From Pollutimonas sp035515055 (GTDB taxonomy: Bacteria > Pseudomonadota > Gammaproteobacteria > Burkholderiales > Burkholderiaceae_B), in NCBI GenBank assembly GCA_035515055.1, contig DATJBV010000031.1, positions 1-64,000 of the forward strand: a DNA stretch of 64,000 nt. The letters are read 5' to 3'. Made by a program: the position numbers and the translations under genes. Shown piece after piece: positions 53,091-61,482 of the stretch (position 1 is its first letter; each line of letters opens with the position of its first letter). A model generated the notes under the pieces. That model saw nothing but the letters and a program-made list of their open reading frames with translations, was not told where the DNA came from and ran no database searches.

Positions 53091-54370
53091 TTCCCGTCCT
53101 CGAGCTCATGCAAAATCCACAGCGCCGCAAGCAAGGGAAGATTCTTCAGCACGGGTCCGTAGGGATGCAGCCAGAACTCGGGCAACTTCAACGAAATGAT
53201 GACGGTATAAGCAAGTATTAATCCTGCCTGGGCCAGCCACAAATGGCGGGACCGGTTGGGAAGCAGCGTCAGGATTCCGAGTGTAAGGTCCAGCAAGGCG
53301 GCACCATACAAGAAAACGGGCATAAGCCATGGAGGCGTACCGGTGCGTGCAAGCAAGGCGTAGCTGTCCTCTACCGGGTATAAGCCTAAAGAAACGAAGC
53401 CGGTAACGATCCAGACGAGTGCAATGCTGATGCGTAGGACGGGTAGAAGCCACAACATCTGTGCCCGCATCTTGACGGCGCCAGCATAGGGCCGCGGCAC
53501 AAATTCGCCGACCGCACGGGGTGCGTGGCCAAGGATGCGTTTCATTTCGCCTATGTTCGCCGTATTGCCCCGCCGAAGCATCTTTATGCTGTCCGTGGTG
53601 AGCAAACTAGTCGGCAATCGGTTCCCTACGGTGGCCGCTGCCTCGACCAGCGGCCACGGCACGGCAATAAACCGGGCAGGGCTGGTGATGCCCATGGCCT
53701 GGCGCAACATGGCGTAAAAGGAGCGCAGGGAAATTCCAACGGGACCGGCGGCGGGTATTCTCGACGGGATGTCGCCGGTTTGCTCGAGCAGGGCCAGCAC
53801 CAGTTGCGTCAAGTCGTCGATGTGGACAGGCTGAATTTGCTGCTCGCCATTGCCCGGCAATGGAATGATAGGAAGCGAGGCTGCCTTGTTGAATTGCTGC
53901 GCACTAGTGCCGCCGGGCCCGTATACGAGCGACGGTTGCACGACGGTGGCATTCACCGGGAGCGAGAGCAAAAAGTCGTCAGCTGCCTTTTTACTGAGCA
54001 GGAAGGCTGTTTGCGCCGTAGCGTCCGCGCCCAGGGCGGAAATCTGGATGATTTTTTGGACACCAGCCCTGGCGCCGGCGGAAAACAGGGCGCATGGCGC
54101 GGCCCGGTGAAGGATGTCGAACGATTGGCTGCGCGATTCGCGAAAAATACCGACAGCGTTGATGATAGCGTCGACTCCCGCGACGGCGTCTAGCCAGTCA
54201 TCTGCCTGGAGTGCGTGACTGAAATCCAACGACATGTACGATATGTCCGCATACTGCGGAGCGGCGGGCGGGTGGCGGACGATACCGATCACCTGGTGAC
54301 CCGCGCGTAACAGCGCCGATAGCAAATGGCTGCCTATGAATCCAGATGCGCCTGTCAGCAAGACTTTCAT
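53078..54370 (-). CDS. NAD(P)-binding epimerase-like domain fused to a DoxX-like membrane domain
   Basis: 430 residues. The first ~290 are an atypical SDR/NmrA-type Rossmann domain (KVLLTGASGFIGSHLLSALL, INAVGIFRES); the last ~130 form four helices of a DoxX-like domain (VLRISIALVWIVTGFVSL, LLDLTLGILTLL). ATG at 54370 has AGGAGG upstream. The pair with DUF2269 is common in Burkholderiales. Function unknown. Confidence 0.85.
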   Translation of the reverse strand: MKVLLTGASGFIGSHLLSALLRAGHQVIGIVRHPPAAPQYADISYMSLDFSHALQADDWLDAVAGVDAIINAVGIFRESRSQSFDILHRAAPCALFSAGARAGVQKIIQISALGADATAQTAFLLSKKAADDFLLSLPVNATVVQPSLVYGPGGTSAQQFNKAASLPIIPLPGNGEQQIQPVHIDDLTQLVLALLEQTGDIPSRIPAAGPVGISLRSFYAMLRQAMGITSPARFIAVPWPLVEAAATVGNRLPTSLLTTDSIKMLRRGNTANIGEMKRILGHAPRAVGEFVPRPYAGAVKMRAQMLWLLPVLRISIALVWIVTGFVSLGLYPVEDSYALLARTGTPPWLMPVFLYGAALLDLTLGILTLLPNRSRHLWLAQAGLILAYTVIISLKLPEFWLHPYGPVLKNLPLLAALWILHELEDGKWNT

Positions 54371-54458
54371 GCAGCCTCCTGAAGCTCTCGCCACGAAATT
54401 ACAGGTATACGGAATGCTACTTGTATTCTAATTCGCCAGTGCGTCGGGGAGAATATAA

Positions 54459-54926
54459 ATGAATTGGCCTATCCAGGTTTTAAGGAGTGCTGTTGTTTCG
54501 GGAAGCTTCGCCAGTGCGGTTTCGACGTTTGCGCTATTGCTTGGAGGGGTGAGGGATTGTCGGAGCGCTATTGCCCCGGTAAATGCCGTCAGCCACTGGA
54601 TATGGAAAGACAAGGCAATATATCGCAGCAACGCCAGCGTGAGGTATAGCCTCGTCGGTTACGCCATTCATCATGCGGCTTCGATTTTTTGGGCGCTGGC
54701 CTACGAAGGCTTGGCAACGCGCCATAAAAAGAATCCCGTCCCGGCTATTACGGTAGGCAATGCGTCCGCGGTGGCTGCGCTGGCTTGCGTGGTAGACCTG
54801 CGCTTTACGCCACAACGCCTCACGCCCGGCTTCGAACGCCGACTTAGCACGCGTTCGCTTGCGGCCGTCTATGTTGCATTTGCCGTGGGCCTGGCGCTGC
54901 ACGACTTATACGGCGCCAGAAAGTAA
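54459..54926 (+). CDS. Small membrane protein of unknown function
   Basis: 155 residues and four likely helices (about 10-30, 60-85, 95-112, 130-150). GGGGAG lies 7 nt before the ATG. No recognised domain. It converges with alkB, overlapping it by 21 bp. Confidence 0.7.
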   Translation: MNWPIQVLRSAVVSGSFASAVSTFALLLGGVRDCRSAIAPVNAVSHWIWKDKAIYRSNASVRYSLVGYAIHHAASIFWALAYEGLATRHKKNPVPAITVGNASAVAALACVVDLRFTPQRLTPGFERRLSTRSLAAVYVAFAVGLALHDLYGARK

Positions 54927-55508
54927 TCGTTTTGTCCGGAACGTGATGGAGTAGCGCAACGACGCTGTCGGCGCAATGCTGTGTTGCCATTCCCAACGTG
55001 CCGGTCCGCGCAGCACGTAAACGGAACGCGGTTCCAGCACCAGTTTCACGATGTCGGACTTTCGTGGCGCGTTGGGCGGATATGGCCGGAAGCGCATTAC
55101 CGCATCACTAAGTAGCGAGATTCCGACGACGTCTTGAAAGTCGGCGACATCTCGATGCCACCCAAGCGGCGTGCCAGGACTATATTCGGCAACGAGTATT
55201 TGCGTGAACGCCTCGGGTGCCACCCCCAGCCATTCCGCGGCCTTGCGCTGTAGCGGCGCCAGTTCCGGCGGCGGGCCCCCGACGGGCTGCAAGGCCAGCT
55301 TGGTGAAGTCGTATTGGCCGCCGAAACTGACGATGCGCCGCTTGGCCGTGTATTGTTTATATTGCATCTCGCGCAGGGGCAGCGTTTGGATGAGTGCAAG
55401 CAACTCTCTTTCTTCCGTGGGCGCCAGGAAGTCGGGTTGGTAGCGCAAGCCCCTGGGCTCCACGGCCAGCGCGGTGTCGAATAGATTGGGTTGCGATTGG
55501 AAGAGCAT
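54906..55508 (-). CDS. alkB: AlkB-like 2-oxoglutarate/Fe(II) dioxygenase
   Basis: 200 residues. Iron ligands HxD in GWHRDVADFQDVVG and the distal His in WQHSIAPTASLRYSITFRT, with the 2-oxoglutarate Arg in the same segment. The family repairs alkylated DNA or RNA bases. The substrate class is not defined by sequence. Confidence 0.88.
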   Translation of the reverse strand: MLFQSQPNLFDTALAVEPRGLRYQPDFLAPTEERELLALIQTLPLREMQYKQYTAKRRIVSFGGQYDFTKLALQPVGGPPPELAPLQRKAAEWLGVAPEAFTQILVAEYSPGTPLGWHRDVADFQDVVGISLLSDAVMRFRPYPPNAPRKSDIVKLVLEPRSVYVLRGPARWEWQHSIAPTASLRYSITFRTKRLLSGAV

Positions 55509-55624
55509 GCGGCTGTGTCTCCCGCAGGTTGGGGAGTTTATTGCAGTCGCGACTTCGAAATCACAATCACAATAGACCCAAGTATCATAGAGCGATCAAC
55601 AAGATAAAAACGTGGAGCTTGTAC

Positions 55625-55927
55625 ATGACGGACGAAGCAGACAATATCAAGGCAGTGGTCGCACGCGGCAAACAACGCTATTTTGAGCGTCATACGCAAC
55701 TTCTGAAAGAGCTGGAGGCAGATGTCCGGCGGGCCGCGGGCGCCGGCGGAGCCGACATCGCCCAGCGGCTAGAGGTCGCCAAGTATCGAGCCATTGCCGC
55801 CGCGGCAAAGACAATGAAAAAAGACAGCCTGCTCATGCTCCTGGAACTCGGCGCCGACTCGGCTGAAGAATTGGAAGAGCTCATCGCCGCGCAGAACAGG
55901 CAGATCAAGAAAACAATAGGCCTATGA
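55625..55927 (+). CDS. Small helical protein of unknown function
   Basis: 100 residues, charged, almost fully helical (LKELEADVRRAA, YRAIAAAAKTMKKD, SAEELEELIAAQNRQIKK). ATG at 55625 has GGAG 7 nt upstream. An in-frame open region extends to 55394 but is antisense to alkB. Confidence 0.68.
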   Translation: MTDEADNIKAVVARGKQRYFERHTQLLKELEADVRRAAGAGGADIAQRLEVAKYRAIAAAAKTMKKDSLLMLLELGADSAEELEELIAAQNRQIKKTIGL

Positions 55928-55946
55928 CCGGCCTGCGACTATGGCG

Positions 55947-56387
55947 TTATTCCTGCAAGGCTTTTTCGTAGTCGGCAAGATAGGATTTCGCCAGCGAAAT
56001 TTTTTGGTCGGCACCGAGAATCTTGCCGGCCATCTGGAAAAATCCGCGCTCCTCTTCCTTTAAATGATGATGCACTTTGTCGGACAGCTTTCTTGCCAAT
56101 GCCAACCAAGCGGGACTAGAGGCGTCGGTGCGTTCCAACTGTTCTATCAGTTCGTCTATCTCGTGGTGTTCCGCGATGGCGTGCCGCGATACGTCGATCC
56201 CCATGTCGCTGGCCATGATCGGCGAGTACAAATGGCGCTCTTCGGCCAAGGCATGCGCCGATAACTCTGCGCGAAAGGAACGAAAGAGTTCGGCGCGCTC
56301 GGGAGTGTCGCCGCTCGTGCTGGTTACCCGCTCTGCCAGCGCCCTCTGTATTTCGTGGCTTTGGCGTAGCGCTTCGAAGATGTTCAT
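55947..56387 (-). CDS. Hemerythrin-like HHE cation-binding protein
   Basis: 146 residues. A four-helix bundle with metal-type His/Glu pattern: LRQSHEIQRALAER, FRAELSAHALAEERHLY, AIAEHHEIDELIEQ and DKVHHHLKEEERGFFQMA. May sense or store oxygen or iron. AAGGAAGG precedes the start. Confidence 0.87.
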   Translation of the reverse strand: MNIFEALRQSHEIQRALAERVTSTSGDTPERAELFRSFRAELSAHALAEERHLYSPIMASDMGIDVSRHAIAEHHEIDELIEQLERTDASSPAWLALARKLSDKVHHHLKEEERGFFQMAGKILGADQKISLAKSYLADYEKALQE

Positions 56388-56544
56388 GTCCTTCCTTCTA
56401 GTGGTCGGCTACCGATTAGTATATCGGCGGATGCCGCGGCAGAAGTAAGCAGCAGTGACACGGGTGTGGCGTTCTTTGACCACTGAACCTCCAGCCCGTG
56501 TTTTCATTACCAATAAATGACAAGTCCCAGGCTTATCCAAGCAC

Positions 56545-56567
56545 TTATGCACAGAAATTGTGGATAA
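56545..56567. promoter_or_regulatory. Pair of consensus DnaA-box sequences
   Basis: TTATGCACA at 56545-56553 and TGTGGATAA (reverse of TTATCCACA) at 56559-56567 both match TTATNCACA; a weaker TTATCCAAG is at 56533-56541. They lie upstream of the nitroreductase gene, not near dnaA or gidA, so this is not the usual oriC context. Confidence 0.5.
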
Positions 56568-56607
56568 GTTGAGTACACTCAATATTCACAAGTTACGGGT
56601 TAGCAAG

Positions 56608-57360
56608 ATGGGATTGAAAAACGTATCGATGGTTGGTGCCGTCCCGCCAGACGCGGACGACGCCGATTTTCTCCAGCGGGCTTTGGATCGTATCGTGCGG
56701 GAGCGCTCGTCCGTTCGAGCCTTCACGGGGCAGGCGGTGTCCGATCAGCAGGTCGAAGAAATACTTCGTGTTGCCTCGCGTGCCCCGAGCGGAGTCAACG
56801 CGCAGCCCTGGCGCGTGTATGTCCTGAGGGGACCGGCCCGGAAAGACCTGGTGCAAAAGGTCTGCGCCGCCCATGATGCGCTGTTTCGCGAGGAAATTCC
56901 TGCCAGCGAATATACGGGGCAATACCCTTATTACCCGTCAAAGTGGTTCGATCCCTATTTGCAGCGGAGACGGCAAAACGGTTATGCGCTTTATCAGGTG
57001 CTTGGTATCGCCAAAGGTGAAAAAGACCGTATGCATCGCCAGCACCAAAATAACTTCCGCTTCTTCGGCGCCCCGGTCGGCATCATGTTCACCATGCACC
57101 GTGATTTAGGCCAGGGGGCGTTGCTCGATTATGGTGCATTCCTGCAGAACGTCATGCTTGCCGCCAAGGCCAGAGGACTCGACACCTGTCCACAAGCGGC
57201 ATGGAACACTTACGCAAAGATCATCCTCCCGCTTATCGGCGCGGGCCCCGATGAAATTCTTGTGTGCGGCATGTCCTTGGGTTACCGGGACGATACACAC
57301 GCCGTCAACATGTTGCGTACACCTCGAGAAGAACCAGGGAGTTTTGTCACGTTCGTCTAG
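56608..57360 (+). CDS. Nitroreductase-family FMN oxidoreductase
   Basis: 250 residues. FMN-site features: RIVRERSSVRAFTG, VASRAPSGVNAQPW, GALLDYGAFLQNVMLAA and GRDTCPQ-like ARGLDTCPQAAW. NfnB/NfsB-like. Start uncertain: ATG at 56608 or 56629. The in-frame GTG at 56560 falls inside a DnaA-box sequence and is unlikely. Confidence 0.86.
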   Translation: MGLKNVSMVGAVPPDADDADFLQRALDRIVRERSSVRAFTGQAVSDQQVEEILRVASRAPSGVNAQPWRVYVLRGPARKDLVQKVCAAHDALFREEIPASEYTGQYPYYPSKWFDPYLQRRRQNGYALYQVLGIAKGEKDRMHRQHQNNFRFFGAPVGIMFTMHRDLGQGALLDYGAFLQNVMLAAKARGLDTCPQAAWNTYAKIILPLIGAGPDEILVCGMSLGYRDDTHAVNMLRTPREEPGSFVTFV

Positions 57361-57383
57361 CCAGCGTCGGCAGGCAACGGTGC

Positions 57384-59294
57384 TTAGTCATTCAAGTCCT
57401 TGAGCACGCGGCGCTGTTTACGGACTTCCGTCAACACATCGCCGAATGTCTTGAGGCCGCGCGCCTTCAAAACGGGTATCAGCTTCAGCAATGCATCAGC
57501 TGTTGCGGTGGCATCGCCGATGGCGGTGTGACGGTCTTCCTCGGTAATGGTGATACCTAGCCGATGACTCAGTGCATCGAGACTATGGTCGTCGCTTTGG
57601 CCGAATACAATGGCCGATAAGAGCACGGTGTCGAGTATTGGGTTGTCGAAGCGACAATCCATTTCTTGTTCGTGTTGGCGAAGGAATGCCATGTCGAACG
57701 GAGCGTTGTGGGCGACGAGCACAGACCCCTTGGCGAACTGGTAAAACTTTCTGCCGACCACGTCAATCGCGGGCGCACCTGCGACCATGTCGTCGGTGAT
57801 GCCGTGCACATTCGTCGACCTCGGCGGAATCTTCCTGCCAGGATTGACCAGTGTATTGAACACCTCTTTCTCGATGCGTCGCCCATTGACGATGCGCACG
57901 GCGGCTATCTGGACGATTTTGTCTCCTTGATCCGGGTAGAGGCCGGTCGTTTCGGTGTCGAAAACAACGTAGGTCAGATCCTCGATAGGGGTGTCGGACA
58001 GTGCGCTGTTGTAATTCTTGAACAACAACTCAAAATCATAGACGAGGGCCTGAGGTATGGCGGGCGCGCGAGGCTGTTCGAGACGAGCTTCGGAGATGGC
58101 CACTCGTAGTCCCGCACAGTCGGGCGCGTTGGCATAAGCCTCGAGAGAGGCGGAATGGTTCGCAAGCACGGTGTGCACCGTGGCGTTTGCCGGAGAAGCG
58201 TCCAGCGCCAGGGACATCAGTTGCCGCAGCTCGTCCGCATGCAGCGGTTTGCCTTTCCATTCCAAAGCGATCATGGCGCCCGCGCCATGGGCGCTAATCT
58301 TCAAGAACGTGCCCGACCCGCGTACCGCCGCATGGCGCGCGAGGGCGTCGAGCAAGGCGATCAGGTGAAAGCCATTGCAGCGCAAAAGAAGGTTCGTGAC
58401 GGAATACTGTATTACGTAGCCTTTTGCCTTCAAGCGAGCCTCCAGCGCGCTTGCCAAGTCGTTGGCGTGGACCATCCATAAGGCCTGATGGCCGGATGAC
58501 ATGAAAGGCTGGTCCCAACCTTGCAAGGTCAGTGTTGCGTTGTTGTGCAGCGTAAGGATATAGCCCCGGGTCGTTTCTTCTCGGTGCCGGGGTAGAAGAC
58601 GCATGCGGGCAAGTAGCGTTGTCCCCGCCGTCCGCGTTGCGCAGAGGATATCGGACGCCGCATCGGGGTCGCCTGTGGACTCAAGCCTGGCGTACGCCGC
58701 GCGTATCGGAGCGGGATGCAGGAACTCGAATAACGAGCGGTTAAGCCCGGGGGCGGCATCGGCATCGAGGCCGCCAATTAGGCTGGCCGCCCGTATGTTG
58801 TAGAACACAAGCTGATGGGATGCCGAACACATCAAGACGCCGGCGGCAATGTCGGTCAGTAATGTTTCAAGCAGGGCTTTTTCATAAACGAGATCGGCGG
58901 TTTCCACCGCTGCGGACCGGGCAAGCGCATGGCGGGTGAGATCAAGAGCGTGTACAAGTTCTTGGGCGGCCGGGACAAGGTCGCCCAGATACCGGGAATG
59001 GCTAATCTGAAGTTCTGTGCTGATGGCGGCGGAGCCGCGGGTTCTCAGCGCGCCAGCCAAGCGTTCTATGGGTTTGGCAATATTCTCGTCAAACACTAGC
59101 CAAACCCAGGTGATCAATCCAGCAAGGCTGAAGCCTGCCAGGGCGCCGCCGATAAGCAGTGCATCCGGTGAACCGGCCTGGCCTTGCTTATGGTGGCCAT
59201 AATAAAGGCCGCCAACAAGCGCGGCGATGCAGCCACCGGCCAGTGCGGCAAAGATCAGAAATATACGTAATCGAGGACCGAGTCGTTTGCTCAT
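57384..59294 (-). CDS. Membrane-anchored sensor fused to a DnaQ-like 3'-5' exonuclease
   Basis: 636 residues. Two membrane helices (about 9-30 and 46-68), a HAMP-like linker (IAKPIERLAGALR), a PAS-like segment (VLMCSASHQLVFYNIRAASL), a region resembling a degenerate histidine-kinase ATPase, then a DEDDh exonuclease from ~435: FDTETTGLYPDQGDKIVQIA, HNAPFDMAFLRQHEQE and HTAIGDATATADALL. Found beside this symporter cluster in other proteobacteria. Whether it cuts DNA, RNA or a nucleotide is unknown. ATG at 59294 is preferred over GTG at 59300. Confidence 0.85.
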   Translation of the reverse strand: MSKRLGPRLRIFLIFAALAGGCIAALVGGLYYGHHKQGQAGSPDALLIGGALAGFSLAGLITWVWLVFDENIAKPIERLAGALRTRGSAAISTELQISHSRYLGDLVPAAQELVHALDLTRHALARSAAVETADLVYEKALLETLLTDIAAGVLMCSASHQLVFYNIRAASLIGGLDADAAPGLNRSLFEFLHPAPIRAAYARLESTGDPDAASDILCATRTAGTTLLARMRLLPRHREETTRGYILTLHNNATLTLQGWDQPFMSSGHQALWMVHANDLASALEARLKAKGYVIQYSVTNLLLRCNGFHLIALLDALARHAAVRGSGTFLKISAHGAGAMIALEWKGKPLHADELRQLMSLALDASPANATVHTVLANHSASLEAYANAPDCAGLRVAISEARLEQPRAPAIPQALVYDFELLFKNYNSALSDTPIEDLTYVVFDTETTGLYPDQGDKIVQIAAVRIVNGRRIEKEVFNTLVNPGRKIPPRSTNVHGITDDMVAGAPAIDVVGRKFYQFAKGSVLVAHNAPFDMAFLRQHEQEMDCRFDNPILDTVLLSAIVFGQSDDHSLDALSHRLGITITEEDRHTAIGDATATADALLKLIPVLKARGLKTFGDVLTEVRKQRRVLKDLND

Positions 59295-59337
59295 TACCAC
59301 TCGTTTACTTTCTGTATGGAGGCGCGGGTCGTGGCAT

Positions 59338-59868
59338 TCACCCGACCTTGCATGCGGCTTTCAAGGCAGGTTCCGTGGGCGCAACAGCGTGCCATTGTGC
59401 GCCGGTAAGCGTGCCGTCGGATGCAAGGGCGGCGCGGCCCACGAGGTCTGCGCGCTGGTTGGAGACGCAATTGAATGCAACAGCAACTGTACGAGTGGGT
59501 TGCCATCGTTCCACGAGCAGTAGCTGGCCTCGAACCAGTTCGGGCTTTTTCTCCGACCGTGAAATTGCGCGCGTGTCCATGGCAACGAAACGTACAGTCA
59601 CCGGAGCAGGGTAAGTCCAGGGAGCCCACGGCACACTGCGCTGCCCAGTCCCAAGCACGACGACGTTTGGCGGAAGGGCCGACTGCATGCGGGTGAACCA
59701 GGAATACTCGCTCCATACCGAGTATGCGATCATCGTACAGCCCATGGCAGCCGGCATTGCCCAGCGCGGCAGGGCGTGTCTTGATTTGCGCAATGCCCGT
59801 CGCAAAATGAATACCAGGCAGGCGGCCAGGGCGGCCGTCGCGAGCATGGAAAGTAAGTCAACCCACAT
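59338..59868 (-). CDS. Small membrane protein of unknown function in the symporter cluster
   Basis: 176 residues with two N-terminal helices (about 5-25 and 38-55), then a periplasmic or cytoplasmic domain (VPWAPWTYPAPVTVRFVAMD). Lies 12 bp after the DUF294 gene, in the same direction. AGAAG precedes the ATG. Confidence 0.72.
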   Translation of the reverse strand: MWVDLLSMLATAALAACLVFILRRALRKSRHALPRWAMPAAMGCTMIAYSVWSEYSWFTRMQSALPPNVVVLGTGQRSVPWAPWTYPAPVTVRFVAMDTRAISRSEKKPELVRGQLLLVERWQPTRTVAVAFNCVSNQRADLVGRAALASDGTLTGAQWHAVAPTEPALKAACKVG

Positions 59869-59880
59869 GGTTTCTTCTCG

Positions 59881-61398
59881 TCAAGTTAGTGCGCTCTTAT
59901 CCTGGCCCAGGGCAGCTTGCATGGTGCGCACCACCACGAACGCGTTGCGCAGATGTTTGCGCTGAAAACTGGAGAGTTGCGCAGGGTCCAGGAAATTGTG
60001 GGGCTTGTCGCCCGACCTGACAAGACGGGCCTGGAGTTCGAGCCGCGAGCGCGAGATCACGTCGTAGGCGTCGACGAGGTCATGTGCGCCGGGGGTGGAA
60101 ATAATGCCAGCATGTCCGGCGGCCAATAAGCGCGCCCGTGTATTGACTTCCGGCAGGCGAGCTTGCAGGGCGTAGATGCGCGCCAAGTCGGTAACGGGGA
60201 TGACGCCATTATGTTTCATGTCGATGTGATTTCGGTATGGGCCGGTTCGCATCGTGGAAAATTGCCGAATGAAGCCCAATGCTGGTGCATGTTTCAGGCC
60301 ATTGGCGATCATGTGTGCGACAAAGATCGAATTTTTCGATGCTGCCTCAAGCGTTTCAGATTGGAGCGCGTGATGCAGGCGTGCGGCGCCTTCGATGGGC
60401 CGCAGGTCGAACATCACGGAAGCCAGCATTTGCGACTCCGGGCTTGGTTTGGCTACCCAATTGCGGAAGTACTTGCGCCAGACTTTTTCGGGTTGGCACC
60501 AGCGCGGATTGGTGGCCATCATGTCTCCTGGACAAAAAATATAGCCGCAAGCATCCAGACCCTGGGTGACGATTTTCGCCAAGTGTTTGAAATATGCCAT
60601 GTGGGTAGCATCGACCGTGTCATCAAGGATCAGGCAATTGTCCTGATCGGATAGTCCGGTTTGCTCCTGACGGCCTTGACTGCCGCACGCAAGCCATAGA
60701 TAGGGAACGGGTGGCGGCCCCAGTTCTTGTTCAGCCATCCTCAGCAGGCGCCGCGTGATGGCGTCGGCGATGTCGGTAATCAGCCGTGTAATGACTTCAT
60801 GGGTTTGGTGCCCGGTGACGAGCCGCACGAGCAAACCAGGAATGTTGCTTGCGGCAGCGACCATGGTTTGCACATCTTGCGCATCGCCAATTTCGTGCAC
60901 GAGGGCGGCGGCGCTGGTCGCATTGACGCGGATCAGGTCGGTCTGGGTGATCATGCCGTCGAATTTGCCATCATTGCTGATGGGCAGGTGCCCCACCTTA
61001 TTTCTAAGCATGAAATTAAGAATATCAACACCCAGTGCCGAGGAAGGCAGGGTGATCGGGTCGGCCGTCATGATGTCTCTTACCGGGGTGTCTGGGCTTC
61101 TGCCTTCCGCCAGGACCCGGCCGACCAGGTCTCGTATGGTAATGAGACCGACCAGGTTTCGGGTGCCGGCATCGATAACGCCCAGCGATGAAACATGGGC
61201 ACGTTGCATGAGAAGGGCGGCTTGTCGGCTGGTGGTGTCTGGCGTGCAGGACAGGGGTGCGCGGGTGACGAGGTCTTCGGCGGTGTAGGTATGGCCCAAA
61301 AGAGCCTGAGCTGCGGGGGCCAGCGCCTCGCGCGCCAGAATTTCTTGGGAATGGACGGTAGGGGGCGAACCAGTCGCAGCCGTTTTGCTTTCGTCCAT
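59881..61398 (-). CDS. CBS-domain DUF294 nucleotidyltransferase-like protein
   Basis: 505 residues. Two CBS repeats (about 45-165; MTADPITLPSSALGVDIL) are followed by a DUF294 nucleotidyltransferase domain (WLACGSQGRQEQTGLSDQDN, with the GS...DxD metal signature) and a helical DUF294 C-terminal domain. GlnD-like nucleotidyltransferases modify proteins. A regulatory role over the adjacent symporter is inference. Confidence 0.9.
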   Translation of the reverse strand: MDESKTAATGSPPTVHSQEILAREALAPAAQALLGHTYTAEDLVTRAPLSCTPDTTSRQAALLMQRAHVSSLGVIDAGTRNLVGLITIRDLVGRVLAEGRSPDTPVRDIMTADPITLPSSALGVDILNFMLRNKVGHLPISNDGKFDGMITQTDLIRVNATSAAALVHEIGDAQDVQTMVAAASNIPGLLVRLVTGHQTHEVITRLITDIADAITRRLLRMAEQELGPPPVPYLWLACGSQGRQEQTGLSDQDNCLILDDTVDATHMAYFKHLAKIVTQGLDACGYIFCPGDMMATNPRWCQPEKVWRKYFRNWVAKPSPESQMLASVMFDLRPIEGAARLHHALQSETLEAASKNSIFVAHMIANGLKHAPALGFIRQFSTMRTGPYRNHIDMKHNGVIPVTDLARIYALQARLPEVNTRARLLAAGHAGIISTPGAHDLVDAYDVISRSRLELQARLVRSGDKPHNFLDPAQLSSFQRKHLRNAFVVVRTMQAALGQDKSALT

Positions 61399-61447
61399 GG
61401 GTCATGATGCCAGGAGGTCGATGTCATGCTCCTACGTGTAGTAAGCA

Positions 61448-61465
61448 CCGGGCCGCCAAGCCCGG
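61448..61465. repeat. Hairpin between the symporter and DUF294 genes
   Basis: CCGGGC (61448-61453) pairs with GCCCGG (61460-61465) around a six-base loop. It lies 18 bp after the symporter stop, in the transcribed direction. No T-run follows, so it may only pause or process the transcript. Confidence 0.4.
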
Positions 61466-61482
61466 GCTTTCCGATTCATTGC

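Noticed and set aside
56560..56607. GTG start for the nitroreductase
   Set aside because: It falls inside a DnaA-box sequence, lacks a ribosome site and adds 16 non-conserved residues.
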